Notes: generated by a model from the sequence alone, not told the origin. A stretch of DNA of 64,000 bases from Gammaproteobacteria bacterium (GCA_009929855.1 RZZN01000001.1:124001-188000), one strand, 5' to 3'; numbered from the stretch's first letter, positions 1 to 8,453 are shown. Translations and numbers: made by a program.

Positions 1-292
1 AGGGGTCGGAGATCTCGGCGATCGGACGCAGCAAACCGTCGAAGATGCCCCCCAGCAGCGCTGGGCCGAGCCGGATCGAGAGCAGCTCGCCACTGCCTTC
101 GACCAACACGCCGGGACGCAAGCCGCTGGTATCCTCGTAGAGCTGCACCGTGATCTCGTCACGGGCGATGCGGATGACCTCGCCGAGCAGCGCATCCTCG
201 CCCACCCGCACCGACTCGCGCAGCCTGAAGGGTCCTTCGGGACGCGCGCGCAGGACGGGGCCGCTGATCCAGAGTGTCTCGGCTCGGCTCAT
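1..292 (-). CDS. ntpA: V/A-type ATPase catalytic subunit A, N-terminal part (cut by window edge)
   Basis: Only about the first 97 residues are present; the gene continues past position 1. The visible part is the N-terminal beta-barrel of a V/A-ATPase A subunit (start MSRAETLWISGPVLRARPEG), with the family pattern GPALLGGIFDGLLRPI near its end. It aligns by eye with the full-length A subunit of the rightward locus at 9943-11730 (pattern GPGLMGGIFDGVQRPL). In the complex this subunit hydrolyses or makes ATP in the cytoplasmic head. The ATG start at 292 overlaps the stop of the upstream E gene as ATGA, so the two are probably translationally coupled. Walker motifs lie outside the window, so catalytic competence cannot be judged here. 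Confidence 0.85.
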   Translation of the reverse strand, partial: MSRAETLWISGPVLRARPEGPFRLRESVRVGEDALLGEVIRIARDEITVQLYEDTSGLRPGVLVEGSGELLSIRLGPALLGGIFDGLLRPIAEISDP

Positions 293-924
293 GATCTCTC
301 CTCCGCGGCGCCGGCGCCGGCCGCTTGGGCCAGGATGGCGAGCAGACGCGACTCGACATGACGGCGATCGCGCAGCAGACCCTCGAGACTGGCATCCAGC
401 ACGGCCCCCTGATTCGCGATCACCAAGCCGGCGCTGAGCGCGGCCTCGGCGATCAAGCGCGGCGCCTGACCAAGCTCCCGGGTCAGGCCGGCCACCAGGG
501 GCGACCATTCGGACTCGACCCAGTCGGGCGGATGACGCAGTGTCCAGCGGCCCACCGGCAGCACGCGCAGGGCTTGCTCGATCGCCCGCGACGTCCAGAC
601 CCGACGGGTCGCCCGGTCGGCCCAACGCGCGAGCAAGGCCTCGCGCAGCCGCGGCCAAGCCAGCTCGAGCAGATGCGCATTGAGTCGGTCGCCGCTCGCG
701 CGCAGACGGGTGTCGCGATCGGCGCGCGCGGCATGCAGACGGGACCGCGCGTTGGCCCTTTCCATCAAGACATGCTCGTGCAGCTGGGCACGCGAGCGCC
801 GCCAGGCCGTGTCCAACAGCGACCGCGCCTCGAGGCGGGCCTGCTCGAGCAGCTTGCGACACTCCTCCTCGCGATAGGTCCCGATCAGCTCGATCAGACC
901 TCGCTCTCGCTCGTCGAGGTTCAT
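289..924 (-). CDS. ntpE: V/A-type ATPase peripheral-stalk subunit E
   Basis: 211 residues. The N-terminal half is a long charged helix rich in Arg, Glu and Ala (heptad-like, coiled-coil forming). The C-terminal half is a mixed alpha/beta domain with the E-subunit-like pattern AGLVIANQGAVLDASLEGLL, which matches the VLVTDRERRIRVDNTFEGRL stretch of the other locus. E subunits pair with G/H subunits to form the stator linking the catalytic head to subunit I. Its start overlaps the stop of the F gene by 4 bp and its stop overlaps the A start by 4 bp, giving the tight order F-E-A. Assignment rests on length, position and this pattern; overall the family is poorly conserved. Confidence 0.82.
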   Translation of the reverse strand: MNLDERERGLIELIGTYREEECRKLLEQARLEARSLLDTAWRRSRAQLHEHVLMERANARSRLHAARADRDTRLRASGDRLNAHLLELAWPRLREALLARWADRATRRVWTSRAIEQALRVLPVGRWTLRHPPDWVESEWSPLVAGLTRELGQAPRLIAEAALSAGLVIANQGAVLDASLEGLLRDRRHVESRLLAILAQAAGAGAAEERS

Positions 925-1217
925 TCGGACATCCCCAATTGGTGTCTCATCTCGGCGACCAGATCGGGCGGGGTTCCCCGTGCGCGGGCATCAGGGATCA
1001 CCACCACCAAGGGCCAAGTCGCCAGCTCGGCCCCTCGCAACAGATCGGCCGGCAGCGCTGACGCCAGCTCGGCGGTCAGGATGATGAGCGAGGTCTCAGT
1101 GAGCAGGCGCGTGAAGAGTCCGCGCAGCTCCCGTGGATCCGGCTGATGGACCTCGGCCCCGGCCAGCCGAAAACCCAGTGCGCTGACCTCGTCGCCGATG
1201 AAGACACAGGCGGCCAT
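921..1217 (-). CDS. ntpF: V/A-type ATPase central-stalk subunit F
   Basis: 98 residues, a usual size for subunit F. The sequence shows a Rossmann-like start (VFIGDEVSALGFRLAGAEVH) followed by the strand TSLIILTAELASAL, typical of the small alpha/beta F subunit that binds the D rotor shaft. The paralogue in the rightward locus (8926-9300) shares the FLGEDLLADGFRLIGFET pattern. It lies 13 bp after the K gene stop and overlaps the E gene start. F has no known job without D, so the D partner of this locus must lie beyond the left edge of the window if the complex is functional. Confidence 0.85.
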   Translation of the reverse strand: MAACVFIGDEVSALGFRLAGAEVHQPDPRELRGLFTRLLTETSLIILTAELASALPADLLRGAELATWPLVVVIPDARARGTPPDLVAEMRHQLGMSE

Positions 1218-1230
1218 GATCCAGGATCAC

Positions 1231-1587
1231 TCAGCCGAGCCGATTCAGGATCAGCACCGAGACGATGACGCCATAGATGGCGATGCCCTCGGCGAGTCCG
1301 ACCAGGATCACCATCCGACCAAAGAGCTCGGGCTTCTCGGTCAGTGCCCCGACCGCGGCGGCGCCCACGGTCGCGACCGCATAGGCCGCGGCGATGGTCG
1401 CGACCGCCGTCACCAAGGCCGCGGCCATGAACCCCCAGCGTAGGACATGCGGGTCCATCGCGACCGCGAGCACACCGGCGTCGGTGTTGGCAAGCGCGGC
1501 CGGCTGCCAGACGAGGATGCCGGCGATCCCGGTCAACAAGGCGACCCCCGCAACCGTCAAGACAAGAATGGGCATGGATGCTTTCAT
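1231..1587 (-). CDS. ntpK: V/A-type ATPase proteolipid subunit K, short form
   Basis: 118 residues. An N-terminal hydrophobic segment (about 5-28) could be a signal peptide or one membrane helix. It is followed by one proteolipid hairpin (about 50-82 and 90-116) with the loop LTEKPELFG. The conserved carboxylate is Glu100 in GLAEGIAIYG; a Gly follows it. The Gln of known Na+-binding c rings is not apparent in the first hairpin helix, which leans towards H+ but does not prove it. The rotor ring built from this subunit carries the ions through the membrane. Its ATG overlaps the stop of the tiny upstream ORF as ATGA. It differs in architecture from the 147-residue K of the other locus. Confidence 0.88.
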   Translation of the reverse strand: MKASMPILVLTVAGVALLTGIAGILVWQPAALANTDAGVLAVAMDPHVLRWGFMAAALVTAVATIAAAYAVATVGAAAVGALTEKPELFGRMVILVGLAEGIAIYGVIVSVLILNRLG

Positions 1588-1688
1588 GAGCGCGACTCCG
1601 CGGGCAGGATGTTTTCAGGGATCGGGGAGCGGCTGTCGGCTCCGCGCCAAGGACGCAGCACCGACCGGACAAAGACCCAGGGGCTCAT
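1584..1688 (-). CDS. Tiny ORF (34 aa) between ATPase subunits I and K
   Basis: A 34-codon ORF starts with an ATG at 1688 that overlaps the stop of subunit I as ATGA, and ends with a TGA at 1584-1586 that overlaps the K start as ATGA. It begins MSPWVFVRSVLRPW and has no membrane segment. Perfect overlap at both ends suggests it either encodes a small protein or keeps ribosomes moving from I to K. No family is recognised. It could be chance in a GC-rich gap of about 97 bp. The rightward locus has a different small ORF with a good ribosome binding site at the same position. Confidence 0.35.
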   Translation of the reverse strand: MSPWVFVRSVLRPWRGADSRSPIPENILPAESRS

Positions 1689-3508
1689 AGCTCCACTCCT
1701 CGGATGACCGTTGGGGGTGGGGGCAATGGCTTGAACACCCGACCGGTCCCGTGCAGAAAGCGATTGAAGAATTCAAAGAGCACCAGCCGCGTGGTCTGGA
1801 TCGAGACCACCAGACCCTCCAGCAGGATGATCAGCAGGTTGCCCAGGATCATGATGAGGATGGCGGCCCAGAGCGGGGCCGCGTCGGCCACGGTGACGAC
1901 CGCCAAGGCCAGGCTGGAATGCGCCAGCGCAAAGGCACCGACCCGGGCGAAGGAGAGCGTGTTGACCAGGATCTGCAACCCGGACTCGAGCAGATGGCCG
2001 AGCGCGGCCAGCGCCCCGAGGAAGGCGTGATGGACCAGGAAGGCACCGAGCAGGAACCAGCCGAGCCCGAGCAGGGCCACCCAGACCAGCTCGGGCCGCA
2101 GCAATGAGCCGATCACGCCCAGATACAGGACCAGGAAGCCCAGGTCGCGGATCAGCCAGTGCCAGAGCTCGCCGCGCCAGAGCGCGCTCAAACCCGAGAG
2201 CACATGACCGAGACTCAGCAGGAACACCGCGAAGACCAAAGGCACGACCAGGATGGTCAGGGGCTCGTGCAGGGGGTGCAGCCAGAGCGCCGGGAAGAGG
2301 TCCTCGCGGCCAAAGAGACTGCCGAAGAGGATGCCGAAGACCATGGCCGAGACACCGCAGGGCACCAGCAGACCCGCCGCGGGCCAGCGTCGCCGCAGCC
2401 AGAGTCCCAGCCCCAGCAGGATGGCGCCCTGCCCCAGATCGCCGAACATGTAGCCGAAGAGCAGGGGCACGATGAGGATCAGCAAGGGGGTGGGATCGGC
2501 CTCGTCCGCGCCCGGCACCCCGAGCGCGCCCGCGAACAGCTCGAATGGACGCAGCCAGGGCGGGTTGTCCAGGATGCGCGGTGCACGGGCCCCCGCCGGG
2601 GGTGGCGTCAAGCGCAGGAGTGCGCGAGTGCGGGTCTTCTCGAGCGCCTCCCTGAGGCGGCAGCCGCGGAGATCGTCGGTCCAGCCGGTGATCCACACCA
2701 GATTCTGCCCGGCTCGCTCCAAGGCCCCGATCTGCTCGGCAAACCACACCAGTGTCGCCACCTCGCCAAGGGTGTCGCTGAGGTCTTGATCGTCATAGAG
2801 TGTGTCCAGCTCGGCATTCAGATAGACGATTCGTGTCGACAGAAAGGTCCGTCGCGCGCCGATCCGCGCCAACGCGTCCCGGGCACTGCCACGCAGCCAG
2901 CTCGGTCGCTCGATGATGCGCCCCTTGACCGCCTGGACCTGTTGCTTGACCCGTTCGAGCCGCTCACGGGGCCCCAGGATCATGACGCAGTCCTCGTGCA
3001 GCCAGGGGATGCGACGCGGGATGACCCAGTCCGGCAGGTGTGGATCGGCATCCTTGGGCATGACCGCGCAAAAGGTGCCGACCACGGGTCCACTGTCGGC
3101 GACGGCGCCGAAATCGAGCTCGCTCTCGGTCAGCTCGCCGATCACCAGGGCCAACCATTTGAGACGGGTCAACTCTTCCTCGCAGGATTGGAGGAGGTCG
3201 ATCAGCGGGTCGGCCTCGCACCGCCAGACCTGGATCCGCTCCAGTGCGCGCTCGAGCACCACCTCGGGCGACTCGACCAGGATGGCGCGGCGCAGCCGAC
3301 CACGCTCCCAATAGCGACCGTAGCGCGCACGCAGCTGCTCGTACTTGGCTAGACCCTCCGCGAGATGCCGGACCGGAAACTCGGCCTGCGCCTGCTCACG
3401 AATCTCGATCTCCACGGCGCTGGTCCTGGCCAGCTCGGACACCACGCGCACACTTTCGCGACGTGGACAGAGGACCTCGAACCAGCGTGTCGGGACAGTC
3501 CGCAACAT
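1685..3508 (-). CDS. ntpI: V/A-type ATPase membrane subunit I (a-subunit)
   Basis: 607 residues. The N-terminal half is soluble with helical stretches; from about residue 340 it has several membrane helices. The segment LSFARVGAF near residues 518-525 holds the conserved Arg (about 522) that faces the rotor Glu. The C-terminal helix carries the family pattern ILLEGLVVSIQTTRL followed by FEFFNRFLHG. Subunit I forms the ion half-channels and anchors the stator. The ATG at 3508 fits the usual start of the family (RWFEVLCPRRESVRVV directly after it). About 94 bp without an evident gene separate it from the C subunit gene upstream. Confidence 0.92.
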   Translation of the reverse strand: MLRTVPTRWFEVLCPRRESVRVVSELARTSAVEIEIREQAQAEFPVRHLAEGLAKYEQLRARYGRYWERGRLRRAILVESPEVVLERALERIQVWRCEADPLIDLLQSCEEELTRLKWLALVIGELTESELDFGAVADSGPVVGTFCAVMPKDADPHLPDWVIPRRIPWLHEDCVMILGPRERLERVKQQVQAVKGRIIERPSWLRGSARDALARIGARRTFLSTRIVYLNAELDTLYDDQDLSDTLGEVATLVWFAEQIGALERAGQNLVWITGWTDDLRGCRLREALEKTRTRALLRLTPPPAGARAPRILDNPPWLRPFELFAGALGVPGADEADPTPLLILIVPLLFGYMFGDLGQGAILLGLGLWLRRRWPAAGLLVPCGVSAMVFGILFGSLFGREDLFPALWLHPLHEPLTILVVPLVFAVFLLSLGHVLSGLSALWRGELWHWLIRDLGFLVLYLGVIGSLLRPELVWVALLGLGWFLLGAFLVHHAFLGALAALGHLLESGLQILVNTLSFARVGAFALAHSSLALAVVTVADAAPLWAAILIMILGNLLIILLEGLVVSIQTTRLVLFEFFNRFLHGTGRVFKPLPPPPTVIRGVEL

Positions 3509-3602
3509 CGGTCCAGACTCCCATCAACATGGCGGTCAAGGAGCAGTGCCTTGACGGACTCCATGCGCACAGCACTCGCGCCGCTGGGAGCAGCTCGCGA
3601 GC

Positions 3603-4361
3603 TCATGCCGTTGCAAAGACCGCGCGGCTCATGAGCGCGGCGCGTAGTCGCTCCAGATCGAGAAAGAGGATGGCGAGATAGCCGAAGAGCACGGCCGGCC
3701 GGGTCGGCGCAAGATGGAGCCGATGACGAAGTCGCTCGCGCAGATCCTCGCGCAGACCCCAGGCCGAGGGCATCGCGGCCTGTCTGAAGGTCGACAGATG
3801 GGCCTCGAGCAAGGCGATCAGACCCTCGAGATCACGTCGACAGCCGCGTCCACACCCCGGCCAAAGACTCCGCCAGCGTTCCAGCCAAAGTCCCGCAACC
3901 GCACTCGCGTCCGCACCGACCAGCAGCCGATCCAGACCCGCCGCGCTCAGTTTGCCAGGGTGTGGCTCGCCCTGCTCATCGCTCAGACCGACCAGCTCGG
4001 TATCCAGGGTCGCCCAGGACGGCCAACCCTCGCCACGCGCAAGCCCTTCGAGGACCGGCAGCCACGGCAGCCAACCCAGCCATTGGATCGCCGCTCGCCA
4101 GGCGGGCGGCGCCCAGTCCGCCGTGACCCGGGTCGACTCGCGCGCCAAGGCACGACAACCCCGATCCAGGTCATGAGGACCACTGAGCCCAGAGAAACCC
4201 TGGACCCAATCGTTCAAGCCGGTCGCGCGCGCCTCTTCGAGATAGGCGGCGAGCGTGCGTGCCCCGGCGAGACGCTGCCACTCGGCGGCGGTGGGCAACG
4301 CGGCCAACCGGGCCAGCATGCGGGCCTGCGCATAGGCGAGACGAGGGCGTTGCAGCATCAT
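3603..4361 (-). CDS. V/A-type ATPase subunit C-like (AC39/d family, divergent)
   Basis: 252 residues, shorter than the 356-residue C subunit of the rightward locus and than typical AC39/d proteins (about 320-350). It is mostly helical and rich in Leu, Ala, Arg and Trp, with no membrane segment. It sits between the G/H-like gene (4-bp overlap, ATGA) and subunit I, the place where subunit C occurs in such operons. Subunit C is the funnel that joins the rotor shaft to the proteolipid ring. Direct sequence similarity to the other copy is weak by eye, so the call rests mainly on gene order and helical character. Some domain loss relative to the longer copy is likely. Confidence 0.6.
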   Translation of the reverse strand: MMLQRPRLAYAQARMLARLAALPTAAEWQRLAGARTLAAYLEEARATGLNDWVQGFSGLSGPHDLDRGCRALARESTRVTADWAPPAWRAAIQWLGWLPWLPVLEGLARGEGWPSWATLDTELVGLSDEQGEPHPGKLSAAGLDRLLVGADASAVAGLWLERWRSLWPGCGRGCRRDLEGLIALLEAHLSTFRQAAMPSAWGLREDLRERLRHRLHLAPTRPAVLFGYLAILFLDLERLRAALMSRAVFATA

Positions 4362-4738
4362 GACGGCCGCTCCACCGCGGCGGCCGCGACCCCGGCCATC
4401 CCCATCCCGATGATCTCGTCGGCCAGTGCCGCGATGGCCAAGCGCAACCGGGCCTCGAGACGCGCGTCGGTCGGCGCGAGCGACTCATCGGGCAGGACCG
4501 TGCACAAGGCCGCGAGCTCAAGCTCCAGCTTAGCCGCGGCGATGCGCTGAACCTGCCCGATCCGGGACTCGACCCGCGCGTCGATCCGCGCCACGCGGGC
4601 ATCCGCCTCGTTAAAGATCTCCTCGGCCTGCTCCCGGCACGCCGCGACCCGCTCGCGCGCGGCCACCTCGGCGGCCAGCACCCGGTTGAAGGCGGCATCG
4701 ACCCGCTCGATCCTGTCATCGCCGAGGTCTTTGATCAT
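4358..4738 (-). CDS. V/A-type ATPase peripheral-stalk subunit G/H-like
   Basis: 126 residues, first gene of the leftward ATPase locus. The central part (about 20-75) is a highly charged helix with alternating Ala/Val and Glu/Arg positions, as expected for the long coiled coil that pairs with subunit E. The tail from about 95 is more hydrophobic (LADEIIGMGMAGVAAA) and unusual for the family. The ATG at 4738 is the first in the frame after the shared divergent intergenic region. Its stop overlaps the C-like gene. The family is too variable for a sequence-only call; position and coiled-coil character support it. Confidence 0.6.
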   Translation of the reverse strand: MIKDLGDDRIERVDAAFNRVLAAEVAARERVAACREQAEEIFNEADARVARIDARVESRIGQVQRIAAAKLELELAALCTVLPDESLAPTDARLEARLRLAIAALADEIIGMGMAGVAAAAVERPS

Positions 4739-4971
4739 GGTCTACACACCTGCTCGGGACGAAAGTCCTCGCCTATCCTGCGCCGGCTTCGTTAGAATCT
4801 GATGATATTCTAGTTCATCCGATGGAAGATGCCGGCTCGATGCGCGTCCGCAGGTTGACCGGGATCATGAAATGGACCGATCATGCATCATCTGAATCGA
4901 GCCTCGGCGTGCCCAGACCACTTCCGCCCTCGACCGACCTTCCACTCCCGTAGTACTTAGGCAGCACCCGG
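4739..4971. promoter_or_regulatory. Divergent intergenic region between the two V/A-ATPase loci
   Basis: 233 bp without a gene separate the two divergent ATPase operons, so both promoters should lie here. It is locally AT-richer than its flanks around 4790-4830. An inverted repeat TAGAAT (4793-4798) / ATTCTA (4807-4812) with an 8-nt spacer sits in this part and is a possible operator. No clear sigma-70 pair was identified with confidence. Confidence 0.5.
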
Positions 4972-5289
4972 ATGGACGACACACTTCAGCGACTTCTCGA
5001 CGCCGAGATGCGGGCCGAGACCATCGCCCAGCAGGCCGAGGCCGAGCAGGAACGGATCATCCAAAAGGCGATGGCCGATGCCAAGGCGGAACATGACCGG
5101 TTCACGGCACGCATCCCGGACCTGCACCGCGGTTTCATCCGCAAGGCCGAGGAGCGCGCCGAGCAGACCATCGCGGAGCTGCGACGGCGCTATGATGAGC
5201 GTCATGTCCAGCTTCGCGACCAGGCCGAGCATCGCGAGCCCGAGGCCGTGGAGGCCGCCTTTCAGGTCCTGATCGACGCCGAGCGCTGA
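4972..5289 (+). CDS. V/A-type ATPase peripheral-stalk subunit G/H-like
   Basis: 105 residues, almost entirely one charged helix (many Glu, Arg, Gln and Ala). The segment from about 5 to 80 looks like a continuous coiled coil (AETIAQQAEAEQERIIQKAM). This is the size and character of the G/H stator subunit that pairs with E. It opens the rightward ATPase locus and is followed after 9 bp by the C subunit gene. Only weak likeness to the leftward copy is visible, as expected for this fast-evolving subunit. Confidence 0.65.
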   Translation: MDDTLQRLLDAEMRAETIAQQAEAEQERIIQKAMADAKAEHDRFTARIPDLHRGFIRKAEERAEQTIAELRRRYDERHVQLRDQAEHREPEAVEAAFQVLIDAER

Positions 5290-5298
5290 GCCAGCCGC

Positions 5299-6369
5299 AT
5301 GACCCTTGCCGCCGAGCAGTCCTATCTGAATACCCGGGTCAGCATCATGGCGACCCGTCTGCTGACGGCCGCCGAGATCGGCCCGCTCACCCAGATGCCC
5401 CTCTCCGGCCTGGCCGAGCGTTTTGGACTGAGCGCCGTGCTCGACACGCGTCAGTCGACCCGCGCCCGCTGCCGGGCGGTCGAGCAGAGCCTCTTCCAGG
5501 TGCTGCTCGCCGAGCTGCTGATCCTGGTGCGACCCATGAGCAGCGCCGAACGCAGGCTGGTCCTCGACTGGGGCGGCAAATATACGCTCTTCAATCTCAA
5601 GGCCCTGATTCGCGGCAAGCTGCACAACCTGGACCAAAAAGAGATCCAGGAGAATCTCTTCGAGCTCCCTGAGCAGATGCACATCTCCGAGCAACTGCGC
5701 ACCGAGCTCTTCCGCGCCGAGGATGTGCTGGAGCTGCTGCGTCTGCTCGAGGCCGGGACTCATCGCACCATTGCGCGCCAGGCGCGCGAGGTCTACGAGC
5801 AGCAGCGCGACCCCTTCGCGCTGGAGGCCGCGATCGACCAGAGGTACTACGCGGGCCTGCTGCATCAGGTCATGGCCTTTCAGGATCACCAGCTCGCTCC
5901 CTTGCAGCGCCTGCTCGGCGCCGAGCTGGACCGCATCAACCTGATGTGGCTGTTGCGGTTCCGCTTTTCCTATCTGCTCTCGCCCTCGCGGACCTTCTAT
6001 TATCTGGTGCCCTCGATGAGCCTGCTGACCCGCGAGCGGCTCCTGCAGCTGGTGAATCTGGAGACCTTCGAGGCGGTCATCGCCGCACTGCCCGCTCCCC
6101 TGGATCGGCTGCTGGCCGACAGCCGCAACCTGGTCGATGTCCAACGGCGCATCGGTCTCTATGCCGCGCGCGAGGCCGATCGGGTGCTGGAGCGGACCGA
6201 CTCGGCCGTCGCCCGGGCGCTGGCCTATCTGATGCTGCGCGAGCGTGACCTGCTGCTGCTGTTCGCCCTGGTCCAGGGACAGATCCTGAATCTGCCCGCG
6301 GCCGCCATCGAGATCGCGGTCGAGCTGGCCGAACCCGGTTGTCCCTGGTCCGGGTCAAGGGCGGCTTGA
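5299..6369 (+). CDS. ntpC: V/A-type ATPase subunit C (AC39/d family)
   Basis: 356 residues, the usual size for subunit C. It starts with the typical YLNTRVSIMATRLLTAAEI segment and is helical throughout, with recurring motifs such as DWGGKYTLFNLKALIRGKL and AIDQRYYAGLLHQV that match the three related helical-bundle units of this family. It has no membrane segments. The protein couples the central stalk to the proteolipid ring. The ATG at 5299 lies 9 bp after the previous stop. Compared with the 252-residue counterpart of the leftward locus, this copy looks complete. Confidence 0.88.
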   Translation: MTLAAEQSYLNTRVSIMATRLLTAAEIGPLTQMPLSGLAERFGLSAVLDTRQSTRARCRAVEQSLFQVLLAELLILVRPMSSAERRLVLDWGGKYTLFNLKALIRGKLHNLDQKEIQENLFELPEQMHISEQLRTELFRAEDVLELLRLLEAGTHRTIARQAREVYEQQRDPFALEAAIDQRYYAGLLHQVMAFQDHQLAPLQRLLGAELDRINLMWLLRFRFSYLLSPSRTFYYLVPSMSLLTRERLLQLVNLETFEAVIAALPAPLDRLLADSRNLVDVQRRIGLYAAREADRVLERTDSAVARALAYLMLRERDLLLLFALVQGQILNLPAAAIEIAVELAEPGCPWSGSRAA

Positions 6370-6409
6370 TGAGCCCTTGCCGAGCCGAGCGCCGTCCCCG
6401 GAGACCAGC

Positions 6410-8299
6410 ATGCTGAAGCCGACCCCGATGAAACATGTCCGCCTGCTGATCCTGACCGAGGATCTGCCGCAGGCCTCGCTCGCCTTGGCGGACCTGGAGA
6501 GTTTCCATCCCGACACCCGAGCGCCGGCGGAGAGCCGGCTCGACGGTCAGCCCGCGCGCGAGTATCGCGAGATCTTCCAGCAAGCGAGCAGCCGTCTGGA
6601 GAAGATCGCCAAGCTCATCCCCCTGGCGGAGGACGCCCCGCTCGACGCGGTGCGCGTCGTCGATACGGCCGAGCTGCGTGTCTTGAACGACTGGCTGGGC
6701 ACGGTCTGGAACGAGACCTCCAGCTACGAAGAGGACCTGCATCGGCTCGACGAGGAAGAGCGTCTGGCGCGCGAGCAACAGGCCGGGTTGGCCAACTTCC
6801 AGAATCTGCACATCGATCTGGGGATGCTCAGACGCAAGACCCGCTTCCTGGACTTCTACGTGGGTCTGGTGCCCCGCGAGAATCTGCGCCAATTGGCGGG
6901 CGCGGTCGGTCTGGCCGACCATCTCTTGCACGTCTACATGCAGGAGGGCGAGCAGGCCCACGTGGTCATCGTGGGTCCGGCCGCCACCAAAGAGGACCAG
7001 CTCTCGGCCGTGCTGGAGGCCGCCGCCTTCCAGGCCCTGCCCATCCCCAGCGGGCTCGACCGCCCGGCCACCGAGATCCTGCGCGAGCTGCAGGCCAAGC
7101 GCGAGAGCATCGACGAGCAGCGCCGCACCCTGCTGGAGACCCTGCAACAATGGTCCGAGCCCTTCAAGCCGCGTCTGCAGGAGGCTCGGCGCATGCTGAG
7201 GCTCGCCGAGCCGCTGGTGACGCTCGACCCCTCGATCCGCAGCGCGGGCGCGCTCGCCTATCTGGCCGGCTGGGTGCCGGCCCGCGAGGTCGCGCGGCTG
7301 GACAACCGTTTACACGCATCCCTGAATCACGCCTTCGAGCTGACCGTGCGTCCCCCGACCCCCGCCGAGCGCATCATGGTGCCGAGCGTGCCGAACCGGA
7401 GCCGGTTGCTGGCGCCCTTTGCCATGCTGGTGAAGCAATATGGTGTCCCGGAGTACGGCGAGGTCGATCCGACCCCCCTGTTCGCGGTGACCTTCCTGCT
7501 GATGTTCGGGAGCATGTTCGGAGATATCGGGCAGGGCGCGGTGATCGCGCTGGCCGCCTGGCTGCTGCGCAAGAAGCTCGGCCGGTTCTGGTCCTTCGGA
7601 CTCATGGCCGGACTCTCGTCGATGGTCTTCGGGGTCCTCTTCGGCAGCATCTTCGGCGATGAGCACCTGCTGCCGGCACTCTGGATGAACCCGCTGAGCG
7701 ATCCCATCCTGATGCTCACCATCGCCCTGGGTTGGGGTGTGGTCTTCCTGACCCTGGCCTGTCTGATGGCCATCTACAATCGAGCGGTGATCGGCAACTG
7801 GTCCGGGGCCGTCTTCGGGCATCACGGACTGGTCAACCTGATCTTCTATCTCGCGCTCATCGGCGGCGGGTTGCGCATGGTCACGGTCGGTGCCTTCGGG
7901 ACACTCGCGACCCTGCTCGTCGGGGCCTCACTCCTCGCGCTGGCCTGGCACAGTTGGAGGCATCAAGAGGCCCCGGTCGGGGAAAAGATCCTGGTCGTCC
8001 TCATCGAGACCCTGGAGACCCTGATCGGCTATGTCTCCAACACGCTCTCCTTCCTGCGCGTGGCCGCCTTCAGTCTCAACCATGTCGCACTGTCACTCGC
8101 CATCTTCACCCTGGCCGGCATGATGGGCAGCTTCGGTCATGCCGTCACGCTCGTCCTCGGCAATCTCTTCGTGATCGTCCTGGAGGGAGGCATCGTGGCC
8201 ATTCAGGTCATGCGTCTGCAATATTACGAGGGCTTTTCACGGTATTTCTCGGGCAATGGACACGAGTTCACACCGCTGCGCTTGCGCCGTAGTCAATAG
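6410..8299 (+). CDS. ntpI: V/A-type ATPase membrane subunit I (a-subunit)
   Basis: 629 residues from the ATG at 6410. GGAGA at 6400-6404, 5 nt upstream, favours this start over a longer reading from 6377. The N-terminal start KHVRLLILTEDLPQASLALA is typical of subunit I. Long coiled regions follow (about 200-240). From about 345 there are around seven membrane helices. The conserved Arg is in SFLRVAAFSLNH (about residue 550), and the last helix carries LEGGIVAIQVMRLQYYEGF. It forms the stator ion path opposite the K ring. A tiny ORF (8322-8414) separates it from K. Confidence 0.93.
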   Translation: MLKPTPMKHVRLLILTEDLPQASLALADLESFHPDTRAPAESRLDGQPAREYREIFQQASSRLEKIAKLIPLAEDAPLDAVRVVDTAELRVLNDWLGTVWNETSSYEEDLHRLDEEERLAREQQAGLANFQNLHIDLGMLRRKTRFLDFYVGLVPRENLRQLAGAVGLADHLLHVYMQEGEQAHVVIVGPAATKEDQLSAVLEAAAFQALPIPSGLDRPATEILRELQAKRESIDEQRRTLLETLQQWSEPFKPRLQEARRMLRLAEPLVTLDPSIRSAGALAYLAGWVPAREVARLDNRLHASLNHAFELTVRPPTPAERIMVPSVPNRSRLLAPFAMLVKQYGVPEYGEVDPTPLFAVTFLLMFGSMFGDIGQGAVIALAAWLLRKKLGRFWSFGLMAGLSSMVFGVLFGSIFGDEHLLPALWMNPLSDPILMLTIALGWGVVFLTLACLMAIYNRAVIGNWSGAVFGHHGLVNLIFYLALIGGGLRMVTVGAFGTLATLLVGASLLALAWHSWRHQEAPVGEKILVVLIETLETLIGYVSNTLSFLRVAAFSLNHVALSLAIFTLAGMMGSFGHAVTLVLGNLFVIVLEGGIVAIQVMRLQYYEGFSRYFSGNGHEFTPLRLRRSQ

Positions 8300-8321
8300 G
8301 TCCCTTGAACACGGAGCTCAG

Positions 8322-8414
8322 ATGGCGTTACCGACAGACCTCGCCCCCTGCCGCCCGGTCGCGACCGATCCGGTCGCAGGATCGCGCCCAAGCCTCACGA
8401 CCCCCGATCACTGA
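8322..8414 (+). CDS. Tiny ORF (30 aa) between ATPase subunits I and K
   Basis: A 30-codon ORF starts at ATG 8322 with GGAG six bases upstream (8313-8316) and ends with TGA at 8412-8414 inside the repeated motif described separately. It begins MALPTDLAPCRPVATDP, is Pro-rich and has no membrane helix. The leftward locus has a small ORF at the same position, but the two peptides do not look alike. It may be a real small protein, a coupling device, or chance. Confidence 0.25.
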   Translation: MALPTDLAPCRPVATDPVAGSRPSLTTPDH

Positions 8415-8425
8415 CCACTGATCAC
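8406..8425. repeat. GATCACY heptamer motif, copy 1
   Basis: The 20-bp sequence GATCACTGACCACTGATCAC consists of three near-identical heptamers in a row. It lies in the gap before subunit K. A copy with two T-to-C changes lies at 11770-11789 in the gap before subunit B. Function is unknown; it could be a protein binding site or an RNA processing or pausing element. Confidence 0.6.
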
Positions 8426-8453
8426 TCGATAGACACAACCCCGGAGCGCTCGC

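Noticed and set aside
2159-3352. A 397-codon plus-strand frame opposite subunit I
   Set aside because: Mirror of the ntpI coding strand; no domain or ribosome binding site.
3349-3564. A frame starting MESVKALLLDRHVDG upstream of ntpI, which looks a little like a subunit I start
   Set aside because: It runs into ntpI in a different frame and soon becomes Arg/Ser/Pro-rich; the ntpI frame itself has a proper family start at 3508, so no frameshift is needed.
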